Below, piece by piece: positions 16,416 to 25,929 of a stretch of DNA of 37,599 bases. The stretch's first letter is position 1. Each line of letters begins with the position of its first letter. Where the stretch lies: contig JBGTCD010000093.1 in the NCBI GenBank assembly GCA_041749015.1, forward strand, positions 1-37,599, in the 5' to 3' direction. This DNA comes from JBGTCD01 sp041749015. GTDB lineage: Bacteria > Bacteroidota > Bacteroidia > Cytophagales > Cyclobacteriaceae. Both the position numbers and the translations under genes were made by a program. Under the pieces are notes generated by a model. The model was not told the origin of the DNA and searched no databases. It worked only from the letters and a program-made list of their open reading frames with translations.

Positions 16416-16504
16416 ATTCTTGAATTCAGCATCTATATTCCTCTGCCCAAATGGTGGAAAAAAGAAATGAAACGCCTAAATTTCCACGAAAAAAATTCCG
16501 ATCC

Positions 16505-18055
16505 ATGGCTGAGAAACCCAAAAAAGCCAAGACCGCGCTGGAAAGTTTTTTAGACATTATTGAAAAAGCAGGGAACAAGCTCCCTGATCCTGCAATTTTA
16601 TTTCTGGTGCTGATGATCGCAGTATGGATCATATCAGCCTTGATCACTAATGTCTCTTTTACAGAACTAGATCCAAGAACAGGGGAAGTCCTCCAAATCA
16701 ATAACCTGCTTACCGGAACTGCCCTGGCTGAATTTTTATCTTCCATGGTCAGCACCTTTATGAACTTTGCCCCACTCGGTATAGTGCTGGTGGCGATGCT
16801 GGGGGTAGGGGTGGCAGAATACTCAGGGTTTATCAATGCCGGACTGAAAACCATGCTATCTTTTACCCCCAAAATGCTGCTGACCCCCATGCTGATTTTG
16901 GTGGCCATAGTTAGCCATACTGCTACCGATGCCGGGTATGTCCTGGTGATTCCACTGGGCGGGGTTATTTTTTATGCTGCCGGCAGACATCCTCTGGCCG
17001 GAATTGCTGCGGCTTTTGCAGGGGTTTCCGGTGGGTTTAGTGCCAACTTTATCCCCTCAGGAATTGACCCTCTTTTGCAGGGATTCACCCAATCAGCAGC
17101 CCGAATTATTGATAGCAATATTGAGCTTAACCCCCTAAATAATTGGTATTTTACCAGCGCCTCTTGTCTCTTGATTATAGTATTAGGCTGGTACATCACC
17201 GACAAAATTGTGGAACCCCGTTTAAATAGGGATACCAAGGTGGATGATAATATCGAGGATATTCCGAAGATGGAAACCTTGTCTAAAAAGGAAAAAATAG
17301 CATTCTATATCGCCTCCGGATCCATGGTCCTGGGTCTTGTTTTACTTTTTTTCTGGGCCTACCCGGAAGATTCCGCCCTACGATCCCCAGAAGGTGAAAT
17401 CACCTCATTTAATGCGCCAATCATGAGGTCCATTGTTCCTATCATATTTTTGGTTTTTCTCCTACCTGGTGTGGTCTATGGTTTGCTCACAAAAACATTT
17501 AAGAATTCCACCGACCTCATCAAAAGCATGAGCAAATCCATGAGTGGGATGAGTTACTATATCGTAATGGCTTTTTTCTGTGCCCTTTTTATCGATGCTT
17601 TTGGTAAATCCAATATTGGGGCTCTCCTGGCCCTTAAAGGTGCCTCAGGACTACAAAGTCTTGCACTCCCGGCAGAAATCACAATCGTGGGAATGGTCCT
17701 GCTCACGGCCTTTGTGAATCTAATGGTAGGTTCAGCATCTGCTAAATGGGCACTCATCAGCCCTATAATGGTGCCTATGCTGATGGGCCTTGGAATCTCG
17801 CCAGACCTCACCCAGGCCGCCTACAGGGTAGGTGACTCTACCTCCAACATCATCACGCCCCTGATGCCGTACTTTCCACTAGTGGTGGTATTTTGTCAGA
17901 AGTATGTCAAAAAAACGGGTATCGGCACCTTGGTATCCATGATGCTGCCCTTTGCCTTTTTCTTCCTGATTTTTTGGACGATTTTTCTCATTCTCTATTG
18001 GAAGACTGGATTCCCGCTCGGTTTGCAATCAACATATGAGTACGTAGTACCCTAA
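16505..18055 (+). CDS. AbgT-family inner-membrane transporter
   Basis: The product belongs to the AbgT family, named for p-aminobenzoyl-glutamate uptake in E. coli; MtrF-type members instead export sulfonamides. I place the start at the ATG at 16505 (516 residues, MAEKPKKAKT); the frame stays open to an ATG at 16451, which would add 18 basic residues. About eleven to thirteen membrane segments are visible from residue 30 to the end. Family landmarks include FAPLGIVLVAMLGVGVAEYS, SHTATDAGYVLVIPLGG and VGDSTSNIITPLMPYFPLVV. It is a single gene bordering the accessory island. Substrate and direction of transport cannot be settled by sequence. Confidence 0.88.
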   Translation: MAEKPKKAKTALESFLDIIEKAGNKLPDPAILFLVLMIAVWIISALITNVSFTELDPRTGEVLQINNLLTGTALAEFLSSMVSTFMNFAPLGIVLVAMLGVGVAEYSGFINAGLKTMLSFTPKMLLTPMLILVAIVSHTATDAGYVLVIPLGGVIFYAAGRHPLAGIAAAFAGVSGGFSANFIPSGIDPLLQGFTQSAARIIDSNIELNPLNNWYFTSASCLLIIVLGWYITDKIVEPRLNRDTKVDDNIEDIPKMETLSKKEKIAFYIASGSMVLGLVLLFFWAYPEDSALRSPEGEITSFNAPIMRSIVPIIFLVFLLPGVVYGLLTKTFKNSTDLIKSMSKSMSGMSYYIVMAFFCALFIDAFGKSNIGALLALKGASGLQSLALPAEITIVGMVLLTAFVNLMVGSASAKWALISPIMVPMLMGLGISPDLTQAAYRVGDSTSNIITPLMPYFPLVVVFCQKYVKKTGIGTLVSMMLPFAFFFLIFWTIFLILYWKTGFPLGLQSTYEYVVP

Positions 18056-18202
18056 AAACCATCCCCAATTTCCTAAGAAGCCTGTAATACTACCCTTCCT
18101 GATATCCAAATTCTGTGAATTATGTAGTATATAATGGCCATCCTGTAACCTTATTAATATTGTGTATGCCGAAATTTGTGGTTCATATTAATCAATCACA
18201 AA

Positions 18203-18859
18203 ATGAAAGCATCAAAAATTATCTTTATTTTATTCATCGCTTCTGGCTTGTATTTCTCTGGCTGTAAATCAATGAATAAGTCTCAGAAAGGCGCAGTAAT
18301 AGGCACAACAGCAGGTGGCGCGGCAGGAGCTGTCATAGGCAGAGCCTCAGGTAATACCGCCATGGGAGCGGTAATAGGTGCCACTGTTGGTGGCGTTTCA
18401 GGAGCAGTAATCGGTAGACAAATGGACAAACAAGCAGAGGAAATCCGTAATGAAATCCCTGGTGTAACTGTAGAACGTGTTGGTGAAGGCATTGTCATCG
18501 AGTTTTCAGACAATATTCTTTTCGAATTTGATAGTTACAAAACCTCACGCGCTGCCGAGGTAAATCTTGAAAAATTGATTACCATCCTCAACAAATATCC
18601 AGAAACAAATATTGAAGTGCATGGACATACTGACAGCAGAGGGTCCCGGAGCTATAACCAAAACTTATCCGAGCAGAGAGCTGGTTCAGTTACCACCTAC
18701 CTGGCCTCTAATAAAATAGCAGCCAACAGACTGTCAAAAATAGGTTTTGGAGAAGGTGAGCCTAAATATGACAATGACACAGAAGAAGGTCGCTCAAAAA
18801 ATCGCAGAGTGGAATTTGCCATCACGGCAAATGAAACAATGATCGAAAATGCCAATTAA
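18203..18859 (+). CDS. OmpA-family lipoprotein with glycine-zipper segment
   Basis: Starting at the ATG at 18203 (MKASKIIFIL) rather than the in-frame ATG at 18176 gives a 218-residue protein with a proper lipoprotein signal and lipobox (LYFSGC). Next comes a glycine-zipper region (GAVIGTTAGGAAGAVIG and a second copy GAVIGATVGGVSGAVIG), then an OmpA C-terminal peptidoglycan-binding domain from about residue 100, with HGHTDSRGSRSYNQNLSEQRA-type landmarks in the TDSRG...NLSEQRA segment and a final GRSKNRRVEF. It anchors the outer membrane to peptidoglycan. It is the same type as E. coli YiaD. The beta-barrel gene 47 bases downstream is likely co-transcribed. Confidence 0.88.
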   Translation: MKASKIIFILFIASGLYFSGCKSMNKSQKGAVIGTTAGGAAGAVIGRASGNTAMGAVIGATVGGVSGAVIGRQMDKQAEEIRNEIPGVTVERVGEGIVIEFSDNILFEFDSYKTSRAAEVNLEKLITILNKYPETNIEVHGHTDSRGSRSYNQNLSEQRAGSVTTYLASNKIAANRLSKIGFGEGEPKYDNDTEEGRSKNRRVEFAITANETMIENAN

Positions 18860-18906
18860 TCGGCATTTCAGATCATCAATTTTTAAATTTAACAAACATA
18901 AAATAA

Positions 18907-19587
18907 ATGAAAAACTTAGCAGTAGCAATACTCATAACCCTATTATTCACCGTACAATCAGGTTATTCGCAGTCTGAAACAGCATCATTTGGTATAAGGG
19001 CAGGATTTGACTTGCAAAACTTTAACGGCAAAGATTTTAATGGCGATAACGTTGATCACAATCTTGTACCCAGGTTCAATGTTGGATTAATAGCAGAAAT
19101 CCCCATGGCACCTGAATTCTATGTTCAAACAGGGCTGTTTTACACTACCAAAGGATCAAAAGCTGACGGTAGATTCCTGGGTATGGAACTATCCGCTGAG
19201 GCAAATTTGGCATACCTGGAAGTACCAATAAATTTCTTATACAAACCACAACTGGGAAATGGACACCTTCTTTTAGGATTTGGACCATACCTGGCGTATG
19301 GAATCGGTGGAAAAGCCTCCTATACCATCGATAATACCTCTTCAGAAGACGATATTGATTTTACGGACGGGTACAACAGTAATAATGATTTTGATAGAAA
19401 ATACTACAAACCATTTGATTATGGTGTCAATTTCCTATTCGGCTATCAATTATCATCGGGAGTGTTTGTTCAGATGAATACTCAGCTCGGCTTAGCCAGA
19501 ATTAATTCTGAAAACAGGGGCAATACAGGAGATGAATCAAACTTTAAAAATACCGGATTTGGCCTTTCTTTAGGCTACATGTTTTAA
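18907..19587 (+). CDS. PorT-like outer-membrane beta-barrel protein
   Basis: The 226-residue product has a signal peptide (about 1-22, VQSGYSQ) and an eight-strand barrel pattern typical of the OMP_b-brl_2/PorT family: SFGIRAGFDLQNF, VGLIAEIPM, FYVQTGLFYTTKG, LEVPINFLYKP, and the last strand FGLSLGYMF. Such proteins are small outer-membrane barrels of Bacteroidota, mostly without known function. It follows the OmpA-like lipoprotein on the same strand and ends in front of a clear terminator. No sign of damage. Confidence 0.85.
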   Translation: MKNLAVAILITLLFTVQSGYSQSETASFGIRAGFDLQNFNGKDFNGDNVDHNLVPRFNVGLIAEIPMAPEFYVQTGLFYTTKGSKADGRFLGMELSAEANLAYLEVPINFLYKPQLGNGHLLLGFGPYLAYGIGGKASYTIDNTSSEDDIDFTDGYNSNNDFDRKYYKPFDYGVNFLFGYQLSSGVFVQMNTQLGLARINSENRGNTGDESNFKNTGFGLSLGYMF

Positions 19588-19608
19588 TCAGAGGACCCCT
19601 ACCCTAAG

Positions 19609-19645
19609 TCCCCATGCTGCTAATCTGCGACATGGGGATTTTTTT
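19609..19645 (+). terminator. Intrinsic terminator after the beta-barrel gene
   Basis: TCCCCATG (19609-19616) pairs with CATGGGGA (19631-19638), followed by seven T. It ends the plus-strand OmpA/beta-barrel unit; its T-run touches the stop codon of the opposing gene (19644-19646). Confidence 0.85.
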
Positions 19646-20093
19646 ATGGCCTGGGCGCAGCCATACCCATAAAATCACCGGTAAGCTCCCGGCACTCTTT
19701 TTCCTTTTTGTTGAGCCGTGACTTCCAAAAAGGCCCATTGCGAAATATCAACTTTATTTTAGCACCCAGATTATGCATAAAACGATTGGTACCGGAGCGA
19801 TTACCCGGCTGTCCTTTAGGATGAATAAGGTATTCAAATCCAAATGATCTGGTTGCTTCATCAAAACACCGGTTGCCTATCAGTAAACCACCAGGATCAT
19901 TTTTAATGATATAAACCAATCTTCGATCTTTATGGTCGGCCGGATTATCTACAATCGAAGGGTCATTGGCTGTTTTTTTTGTATGGCCAAAGGTCACCTG
20001 ATCCTGAGCCTGACTATTCAAATTCAGGCAAAGGCAAAAGATAACTAAAACGATATGTTTAGAAGTGGTACCGATAATCCAAAAAATACACAA
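19644..20093 (-). CDS. Small secreted protein of unknown function
   Basis: The 149-residue product has a hydrophobic N-terminal segment (about 11-25) ending in LNSQAQ, a likely signal-peptidase site, so it should be exported. The mature part is basic, with pieces such as YIIKNDPGGLLIGNRCFDEA and RNGPFWKSRLNKKEKECRE. I recognise no family. It begins 17 bases after the TolC-like gene on the same strand and may be the last gene of the efflux operon. It converges on the beta-barrel gene and shares the terminator region. Confidence 0.6.
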   Translation of the reverse strand: MCIFWIIGTTSKHIVLVIFCLCLNLNSQAQDQVTFGHTKKTANDPSIVDNPADHKDRRLVYIIKNDPGGLLIGNRCFDEATRSFGFEYLIHPKGQPGNRSGTNRFMHNLGAKIKLIFRNGPFWKSRLNKKEKECRELTGDFMGMAAPRP

Positions 20094-20110
20094 TTACCTG
20101 TAAAAAAGCA

Positions 20111-21589
20111 TCAATTGGTCTCAAAAACTTCACTATCAGGATTATAGAGGAGTCTGTTTTGTGAAAAATCATACAAAGTGAGCCTTCTCAAATCATAATA
20201 GGCTGACCAAAATGACCTTAGTGCTGCCACATAGGATCTTTTAGCTCTGTCCTTTTCTTCAAGGGCAATATTCAGGTTTGTAATATCAATTTTACCGATA
20301 AGGTACCTGTTTTGAGCCACGTTATACCTGGCCTGAGCCACCTCATCAGCCTTTCGGGTAATATTGACCTGTCCTTTAAGCATCTCAAAGCGCCGGACTT
20401 CGGTGATGATCTCCTGCTCAAAGTTGATCTCATCCTGGGCAATGATGTAATCGTTGAGCCTCTGGTTGGCCATAGCAGTACGCATTCTGGCTTTGTTTCG
20501 ACCCCAGTCCATGATCGGTACGTTGAAGGAAACGTTGACCCGCTGCTGGGAGTTGGGATCCTCATAAAGATCGCCCAGGTCAAACCCCCGGTTATTCCAT
20601 CCGATAGAAGCGGTCAGGTTGGTTTGAAAACGCTGCCCTCTGGCCCGCGCCACCTCCTGCTCTGCCTCTGCCTTCCGCCTCTGGAAAGCTACAAAATCTG
20701 AGCGGTTATTCCTGGCATATTCAAGAGCTTCTCCTAATCTGACAGAAAAATCTGGTAAGGCATCTGGCAAGGTCAGCAGGAATTCATCTTCTTCATTAAT
20801 CCCAATAAATGTCCTTAGCTGGAGTTTGGCGGTCTCAAGGTCAAGGTTGGCCTGTGATACGTCCTGCTCAGAGCGCAAAAGCTGTAGCTCTACCTGCAGC
20901 AACTTGTCTTCGGAGGTGGTGCCGATGTTATACCTACCCAACTCTATCTTATAAATGGTATCGTTATTCGCCAGGTTAAACTGGGCAATCTGAATATTAA
21001 TCTGTGCATCGAGAACCGCAAAAAAACGATCTACTGCAATGCGGGAAATGAATTCCATTTCTTCAACATATTCTCTTTTGGACTCCTCATACCTTAAAGG
21101 CTCCACCTCCTGATCCCATTTTAATTGATTAAATGCGAAAAGGGGCTGGTTGAGGAATACATTAAATAGGGTACTGTTATACTCAGTAATAGACCGGTCA
21201 AAATCATTAAACTGATTGAGGTTAGTATTGATCGACAAGTTACCACCAGTCAGTGCGATAGGCTGTTCCATACCAAGGTTCACCAGGGTATTGGCCTGTG
21301 CTCTTTCACGAAAAGCCAGGGTGCCATCCTCCTGCACCACAGGAAAGAAATCCCGGTTGAAGCCTGGAACATTTCCATTCAACCGAACCTGTGGGTTATA
21401 GTTGGATTTAAAAAACCGGTATTGCCAGTACCGGTTTTCTTTTCTCGTTTCGGCCTGTAGTGAAGCCGGAGACTGGGCCTTGGCCCTTTGGATGATATTT
21501 TCTAAAGAAAAATTTCTGGTTGTTTGCCCAAGGGCAACAATGGCCGGGGTCATCACCAGGGCCAGGATAAGTGCAAATAGTTTATTCAT
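20111..21589 (-). CDS. TolC-family outer-membrane efflux channel
   Basis: This 492-residue protein has a signal peptide (MNKLFALILALVMTPAIVALG) and two outer-membrane-efflux-protein halves (about 25-250 and 265-470), each with long heptad-rich helices, for example NIGTTSEDKLLQVELQLLRS and NRYLIGKIDITNLNIALEEK. It should form the trimeric outer-membrane duct of a tripartite exporter. Its start overlaps the end of the MacB-like permease gene by 8 bases, so channel, permease and adaptor are one operon (order: adaptor, permease, channel). Confidence 0.88.
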   Translation of the reverse strand: MNKLFALILALVMTPAIVALGQTTRNFSLENIIQRAKAQSPASLQAETRKENRYWQYRFFKSNYNPQVRLNGNVPGFNRDFFPVVQEDGTLAFRERAQANTLVNLGMEQPIALTGGNLSINTNLNQFNDFDRSITEYNSTLFNVFLNQPLFAFNQLKWDQEVEPLRYEESKREYVEEMEFISRIAVDRFFAVLDAQINIQIAQFNLANNDTIYKIELGRYNIGTTSEDKLLQVELQLLRSEQDVSQANLDLETAKLQLRTFIGINEEDEFLLTLPDALPDFSVRLGEALEYARNNRSDFVAFQRRKAEAEQEVARARGQRFQTNLTASIGWNNRGFDLGDLYEDPNSQQRVNVSFNVPIMDWGRNKARMRTAMANQRLNDYIIAQDEINFEQEIITEVRRFEMLKGQVNITRKADEVAQARYNVAQNRYLIGKIDITNLNIALEEKDRAKRSYVAALRSFWSAYYDLRRLTLYDFSQNRLLYNPDSEVFETN

Positions 21590-22958
21590 AACGCAATGAG
21601 GTTATAGGGTCCTGGTTGGCTGCCCTTCTAGCAGGGGTGATCCCAAAGATCAACCCTACCGTAGCTGCCACACCAAATGATAAGAGAATCGATGAAAATG
21701 TGATTACTGTTGGGATTTCGGCAAAATTGGAGACCACCGAGGCCATGATAATACCTAGAATTACCCCAATAATCCCTCCGGTGACACTGATCATCACCGC
21801 CTCAAATATAAACTGGGAAATAATATCAAATTTTTGCGCCCCTAAGGCCAGTCGCAGCCCGATCTCCTTTATGCGCTCCAATACCGAGGCTAGCATAATA
21901 TTCATAATGCCTATCCCCCCGACCAAAAGGGAAATCCCTGCTATGGCACCAAGGACAAAATTAAAAATGCTTTTGGTACGCTGCTGCTGTTTGAGCAGCA
22001 TTTCAGGAATAGTAATCTCAAAATCCACTACCTCAAAATGTCTGCGGGTCAGCATCCTGGCTGTGATATCAGCTACCGGTTGCAGGTATTCGGTTTCATC
22101 CACCTGGATTACGAGGCGGTCAATCTGATGGTAATTTTCCACTACCTTAGACCCACCACCAGAGGAGCTTACAGAAACGGAGCCTCCTGTAACAATTACA
22201 ACATTTCCGGAACTGGCGACATTGGAGCCCCGAATCATGCTCTGAGTGATCAGATCTCTATTTTCATATCGAATCAATACCGTCTGCAGAGGGGTATAAA
22301 CATCCATATTAAAATCCCTGATGCCTAGATTGGCGATGCTGCTTTCTGTGATCAACCGCTCCTCCAGCACTCCGATAATTTCTAACCAGTGCTGGCCTAC
22401 TTTGATGCTCTTTCCTATGGGATTTTCAGTAGGGAAAAACCTGCTCTTTACTGATTTTCCTATGATGCATACCGGATCACCATTGATTAGGTGCTGGTCG
22501 CTAAACATCCTGCCTTCAGCCAGGTTGAAATTGGTTATTTGAAAATAGGCAGGCTCTACACCCACAAGCTTAGCAGACCGCCTGCTACCGGATTTAATAA
22601 TATGAGTCTCGATGATGATTTCAGGGCTAATCTTATTGACACCGGGTATCACCTCTTTGATGGCATTTACATCCCGCATAGTGAGGCCGGGGCTGAATTT
22701 GCGCTTTTCCTTATTATCAAAACCTTCATCCACCTCCTCATCAGTTTGTTCTATCACCGGCTGCACTATGATGTTATTCACCCCAACAAGTTTTATCTGT
22801 TCCAGGATCTCGCGCTGCGCCCCACTGCCAATGGCCAGCATGGCAATTACTGCAGCCACCCCAAAAATAATTCCCAATGCTGTAAGGATCGACCGTACCT
22901 TATTGGCAAGGACTGCTTCAAAGGCAATGTAAAAATTAGAAAGGAGCCGTTCTTTCAT
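21582..22958 (-). CDS. MacB/FtsX-type ABC transporter permease, without ATPase domain
   Basis: The 458-residue product has the MacB layout: a first membrane helix at about 22-45 (ILTALGIIFGVAAVIAMLAIG), a large periplasmic MacB_PCD domain to about 330, and an FtsX domain with three helices (LVGGIGIMNIMLASV, then EIGLRLALGAQ, VTGGIIGVILGI and the C-terminal helix). This mechanotransmission class drives export through an adaptor and TolC. Unlike E. coli MacB it has no fused nucleotide-binding domain, and no ATPase gene lies in the window, so the ATPase must be supplied from elsewhere. Its ATG overlaps the adaptor stop (TAATG). Confidence 0.9.
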   Translation of the reverse strand: MKERLLSNFYIAFEAVLANKVRSILTALGIIFGVAAVIAMLAIGSGAQREILEQIKLVGVNNIIVQPVIEQTDEEVDEGFDNKEKRKFSPGLTMRDVNAIKEVIPGVNKISPEIIIETHIIKSGSRRSAKLVGVEPAYFQITNFNLAEGRMFSDQHLINGDPVCIIGKSVKSRFFPTENPIGKSIKVGQHWLEIIGVLEERLITESSIANLGIRDFNMDVYTPLQTVLIRYENRDLITQSMIRGSNVASSGNVVIVTGGSVSVSSSGGGSKVVENYHQIDRLVIQVDETEYLQPVADITARMLTRRHFEVVDFEITIPEMLLKQQQRTKSIFNFVLGAIAGISLLVGGIGIMNIMLASVLERIKEIGLRLALGAQKFDIISQFIFEAVMISVTGGIIGVILGIIMASVVSNFAEIPTVITFSSILLSFGVAATVGLIFGITPARRAANQDPITSLRYE

Positions 22959-24436
22959 TAGGGTTTCACCGCTTCAGTTCCTTTGCCTTCTTTTTTCACC
23001 TTGGTGGTATCACTGGACTGGCCAGGTCTTTGTCGTTGACCCCCTTCTCCCCTTTTCATTTGCATCTGACCACCACTCTGCCTTAGCTGTTCCATGGTAA
23101 CAGTACGGCCATCCGGAAGGGTAATGGTAGGTGGCATTTCTTCGGGAGCAGCTTCATCAGGCTGTTTTGGAGATCGCCTCCCATCCATTTCCGGAACGAG
23201 TCTTATTTCATCTCCCAGGCTTTGTGTAGGTAAAGAAAGATAAACACGGTCTCCAGGATCAAGCCCGGCCAGAATGATGGCATCATTAGTGTTCGTCTCC
23301 CCTACTTCTACTTCTTGTTTTATGATGCTCATCCCTTCCCTTTTGAAAACATAAGTAATGGAATCATACTGGTTATGAAGGCTCTCCAGGGGTACCTGGA
23401 GCATGTCTGGGATTGTTTTGGCAATAATAGTATTGGAGGTGGTCATGGCTGGCCTGAGTGTCTCATCGATCCCCAGCACTTCAATATTCACCTGAAACAC
23501 CTTGGAGTCTGAATTAGGCCGCTGCTCCCCTACATTTGCTACGGAAATGACCCGTCCCTTCAATCTTTTTTCAGGAAAAGCATCCAAACCAATGTTTACT
23601 GACTGCCCAATTGCAACTTTTCTGATGTCCACTTCATTGACAAAGGTCCTTGACAACATCTGGGAGAGATCCGGCAAAGTTGCCACCACAGGGTTCCACC
23701 CGCTGACCTGGGATCCCTCCTTAATAGGCCTGCCATCAAAGCCCTTATGATATATCAGCATGCCATCCTCAGGCGCACTGATCCTGAAGGATTGCTTTAG
23801 ATCAAGCATGGCGGTATATTCTCTTTTTACCTTACTAAGATTGGCATAGACCTCCCGCATTTTTTCGCGATTTTGCTGAAGTTTGATTTTATAGTTTTCC
23901 CGTGCCTGGGTTAGGGCTCTTCTGGCTTTATCTAGATCAATCTCCACCTGTTTGATGGTAGCCGGAGGCTCAAACTGTGACTGCTCCAATCGAAGCTTTT
24001 GCTCCTCCACGGCATATTGAAGATTAATCAGCTCGTCTCTTGATTGCCGCATTTGCAGAGCGGTATCCAACTGGGTTTGAATAAACTGCGACTCCCTCAG
24101 TTCCAAATCATTCTCAGCATCTTTAATCCTGCCCTCAAGTTCTGAAGGATCTAATTGAGCAACGTACTGACCTTTCTTCACAAGGGTCCCTTCATCAATT
24201 ATATGCTGAATATTAACATTCCAAATTCGAAAGTTCCTGAGATTGCTCGGCCCGAGGATTTCCTCAGAATTCTTGGCCTCCAGCTCACCAGTGGTTTCAA
24301 TGGTGAGCTGAAAATTTCGTACCTCAGCAGTCACCAGGATATCCGCCCCTTCACCAGCATCACGGCCAAAAACCATATAAATGGTAAGCACCACTACCAG
24401 GATAACCCCTAAGGTTATGAGTAATTTCGTTTTCAT
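22958..24436 (-). CDS. Periplasmic adaptor (membrane-fusion) protein of the efflux operon
   Basis: The 492-residue product has an N-terminal membrane anchor (about 4-25), a barrel-sandwich half around GQYVAQLDPSELEGRI (residue about 88-103), a long coiled-coil hairpin to about residue 215, the second half (RISAPEDGMLIYHKG), and beta-barrel and membrane-proximal domains to about 410. It links the MacB-like permease to the TolC-like channel. The C-terminal tail from about 415 is unusual: low-complexity, rich in Gln, Gly, Lys and Arg (GGQMQMKRGEGGQRQRPGQ), like AcrA/MacA relatives in Cytophagales. It is first in its operon; the 187 bases upstream are AT-rich and hold a hairpin. Confidence 0.88.
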   Translation of the reverse strand: MKTKLLITLGVILVVVLTIYMVFGRDAGEGADILVTAEVRNFQLTIETTGELEAKNSEEILGPSNLRNFRIWNVNIQHIIDEGTLVKKGQYVAQLDPSELEGRIKDAENDLELRESQFIQTQLDTALQMRQSRDELINLQYAVEEQKLRLEQSQFEPPATIKQVEIDLDKARRALTQARENYKIKLQQNREKMREVYANLSKVKREYTAMLDLKQSFRISAPEDGMLIYHKGFDGRPIKEGSQVSGWNPVVATLPDLSQMLSRTFVNEVDIRKVAIGQSVNIGLDAFPEKRLKGRVISVANVGEQRPNSDSKVFQVNIEVLGIDETLRPAMTTSNTIIAKTIPDMLQVPLESLHNQYDSITYVFKREGMSIIKQEVEVGETNTNDAIILAGLDPGDRVYLSLPTQSLGDEIRLVPEMDGRRSPKQPDEAAPEEMPPTITLPDGRTVTMEQLRQSGGQMQMKRGEGGQRQRPGQSSDTTKVKKEGKGTEAVKP

Positions 24437-24559
24437 CTTTTGAGGGTAATATTTTTAAATTGACTAAGCATTGGTATATAAATTATTACTATTTTTTCAA
24501 AAAAAACATAATTTTATATAATAATGACTTTCTAAATAATTTCAAAATTAAATAATAAA

Positions 24560-24604
24560 CCCGGGCGGCTGATTACCAGTTGTGTAATAATCAGACCATC
24601 CGGG
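24560..24604 (-). terminator. Hairpin between the sigma-factor operon and the efflux operon
   Basis: CCCGG (24560-24564) with CTGATTA (24569-24575) faces TAATCAG (24588-24594) with CCGGG (24600-24604), giving an interrupted stem. Read on the minus strand it follows the stop of the secreted-protein gene at 24624 and is succeeded by the T-rich run TTTATTATTTAATTTT, so it probably ends the sigma/anti-sigma operon. The rest of 24437-24559 is AT-rich with no gene. Confidence 0.6.
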
Positions 24605-24623
24605 AGAATATTCGAACACTTAT

Positions 24624-25862
24624 TTAATTCAAAACTTTGAGAGATATATTCTTAAGGGCTTCTTCTTTTTTGATCTTGCCAGAAGCATAGTCATCCAAGA
24701 CTTTTTTAGTCACGATAAGCTCAATGGCACCGGGCATTTTACATGGGTCACATTCGGTCAGATTTACTTTAAAAATGACCTTTTCCTCTGGCTCAATTGA
24801 TTTGAGCATTCGCCCGTATTCGAGGATATTGTTTTTGAGATCTTCGGTGAATAAGGGGTACAAGTCATCCACAATTTGATCACGCTCTTCTTTTGACAAA
24901 TCAGATTTATTGGCAGTAATAATGCTATATCTGCCATCTATTATGGTAGAGGAATAGACCTTCATCCAAAATATCAGGCCATAGTCTTTTATATATTCAT
25001 GACTGATATTTCTGGTCACATAAAAAGTTTTTGAGAGATCACTTTTATAAAGTCGGCTCATTACCGTGCCAAATACCTCTACATCCGAGCTGGTCTCCCT
25101 GGTTTCGGGTTCATCTATTAAGATCTTAGCCTCGGCTTCTGTCCTTGATAATTTGCCGGCCTTAAAATCAGAAATCACTTTTTTCTCAGTCCAAACTGTA
25201 AAATCAGCTCCTGTCCTTGAGGTTGCTCTTTGGTAGGACATCGATTCGGAACCCCAGCCCATGCGCCCATCAGCAACCATGATCTTGTCTTTTTCACCCA
25301 GCTGGGAAAGCAAATCACCATAATCCAACATAAAGGTTTTGATCACTTTTACCAATTTTTCTTTATCAAATCCAGAACCAGAATGCTGGGCTTCCCAGTC
25401 TTTTTTACTGGTACCGGACAAAACCCTTACGGCCACTTCTTCAGCCCTTTGGGCCAGTTTTTCAGCTTCTTTGGCCAACCGCTCGGCCCTTTCTTCCTGG
25501 TCGTGGTGCCTGCCCCTGGAACCTCTTATCTCCTCAGTTTCACCCATTTCATGCTCAATAACCTCGGTCATATCACCTTTGCCAGAAGCGAAGGTAAAAC
25601 GACTTACTCTGGGAAAACCCATATTACCGGGCAGGGTAAATACCACCCCATAATCCTCAATATGCTGGGCTGTTACTGACCTTGTAGCATATCTGTATGA
25701 GTGGTTATCAAACTCCTCACTGAGCAGAGTGGCTAAAACATTTTCTGCCACCCTAAGATCGCGGTCCATCCGCTCGGCATCTACCTTTTTTTGGGCTGTT
25801 GCCAGGGTCATCATCCCTGCCATGAGCACCATCAATAAAATTCCTTTTTTAGTTTTCATCAT
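24624..25862 (-). CDS. Secreted protein of unknown function with an internal duplication
   Basis: The 412-residue product has a signal peptide (about 1-23, ending LATAQ). It contains two diverged copies of one domain, about 34-250 and 256-410: HIEDYGVVF (67-75) matches YIKDYGLIF (290-298), DYGDLLSQLGEKDKIMV (180-196) matches EYGRMLKSIEPEEKVIF (348-364), and TEKKVISDFKAGKLSRTEA (225-243) matches TKKVLDDYASGKIKKEEA (385-402). Copy one alone carries a charged coiled-coil insert (about 120-147). I recognise no named family. It lies 67 bases after an anti-sigma gene on the same strand, so it may be the output or sensor partner of that sigma system in the periplasm. Confidence 0.7.
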   Translation of the reverse strand: MMKTKKGILLMVLMAGMMTLATAQKKVDAERMDRDLRVAENVLATLLSEEFDNHSYRYATRSVTAQHIEDYGVVFTLPGNMGFPRVSRFTFASGKGDMTEVIEHEMGETEEIRGSRGRHHDQEERAERLAKEAEKLAQRAEEVAVRVLSGTSKKDWEAQHSGSGFDKEKLVKVIKTFMLDYGDLLSQLGEKDKIMVADGRMGWGSESMSYQRATSRTGADFTVWTEKKVISDFKAGKLSRTEAEAKILIDEPETRETSSDVEVFGTVMSRLYKSDLSKTFYVTRNISHEYIKDYGLIFWMKVYSSTIIDGRYSIITANKSDLSKEERDQIVDDLYPLFTEDLKNNILEYGRMLKSIEPEEKVIFKVNLTECDPCKMPGAIELIVTKKVLDDYASGKIKKEEALKNISLKVLN

Positions 25863-25929
25863 TATTAAATTAAGTTCGTTTAAACATTTTTATACAATCA
25901 TCAAATCCCCTGGATTTAGTTTAGTATTT

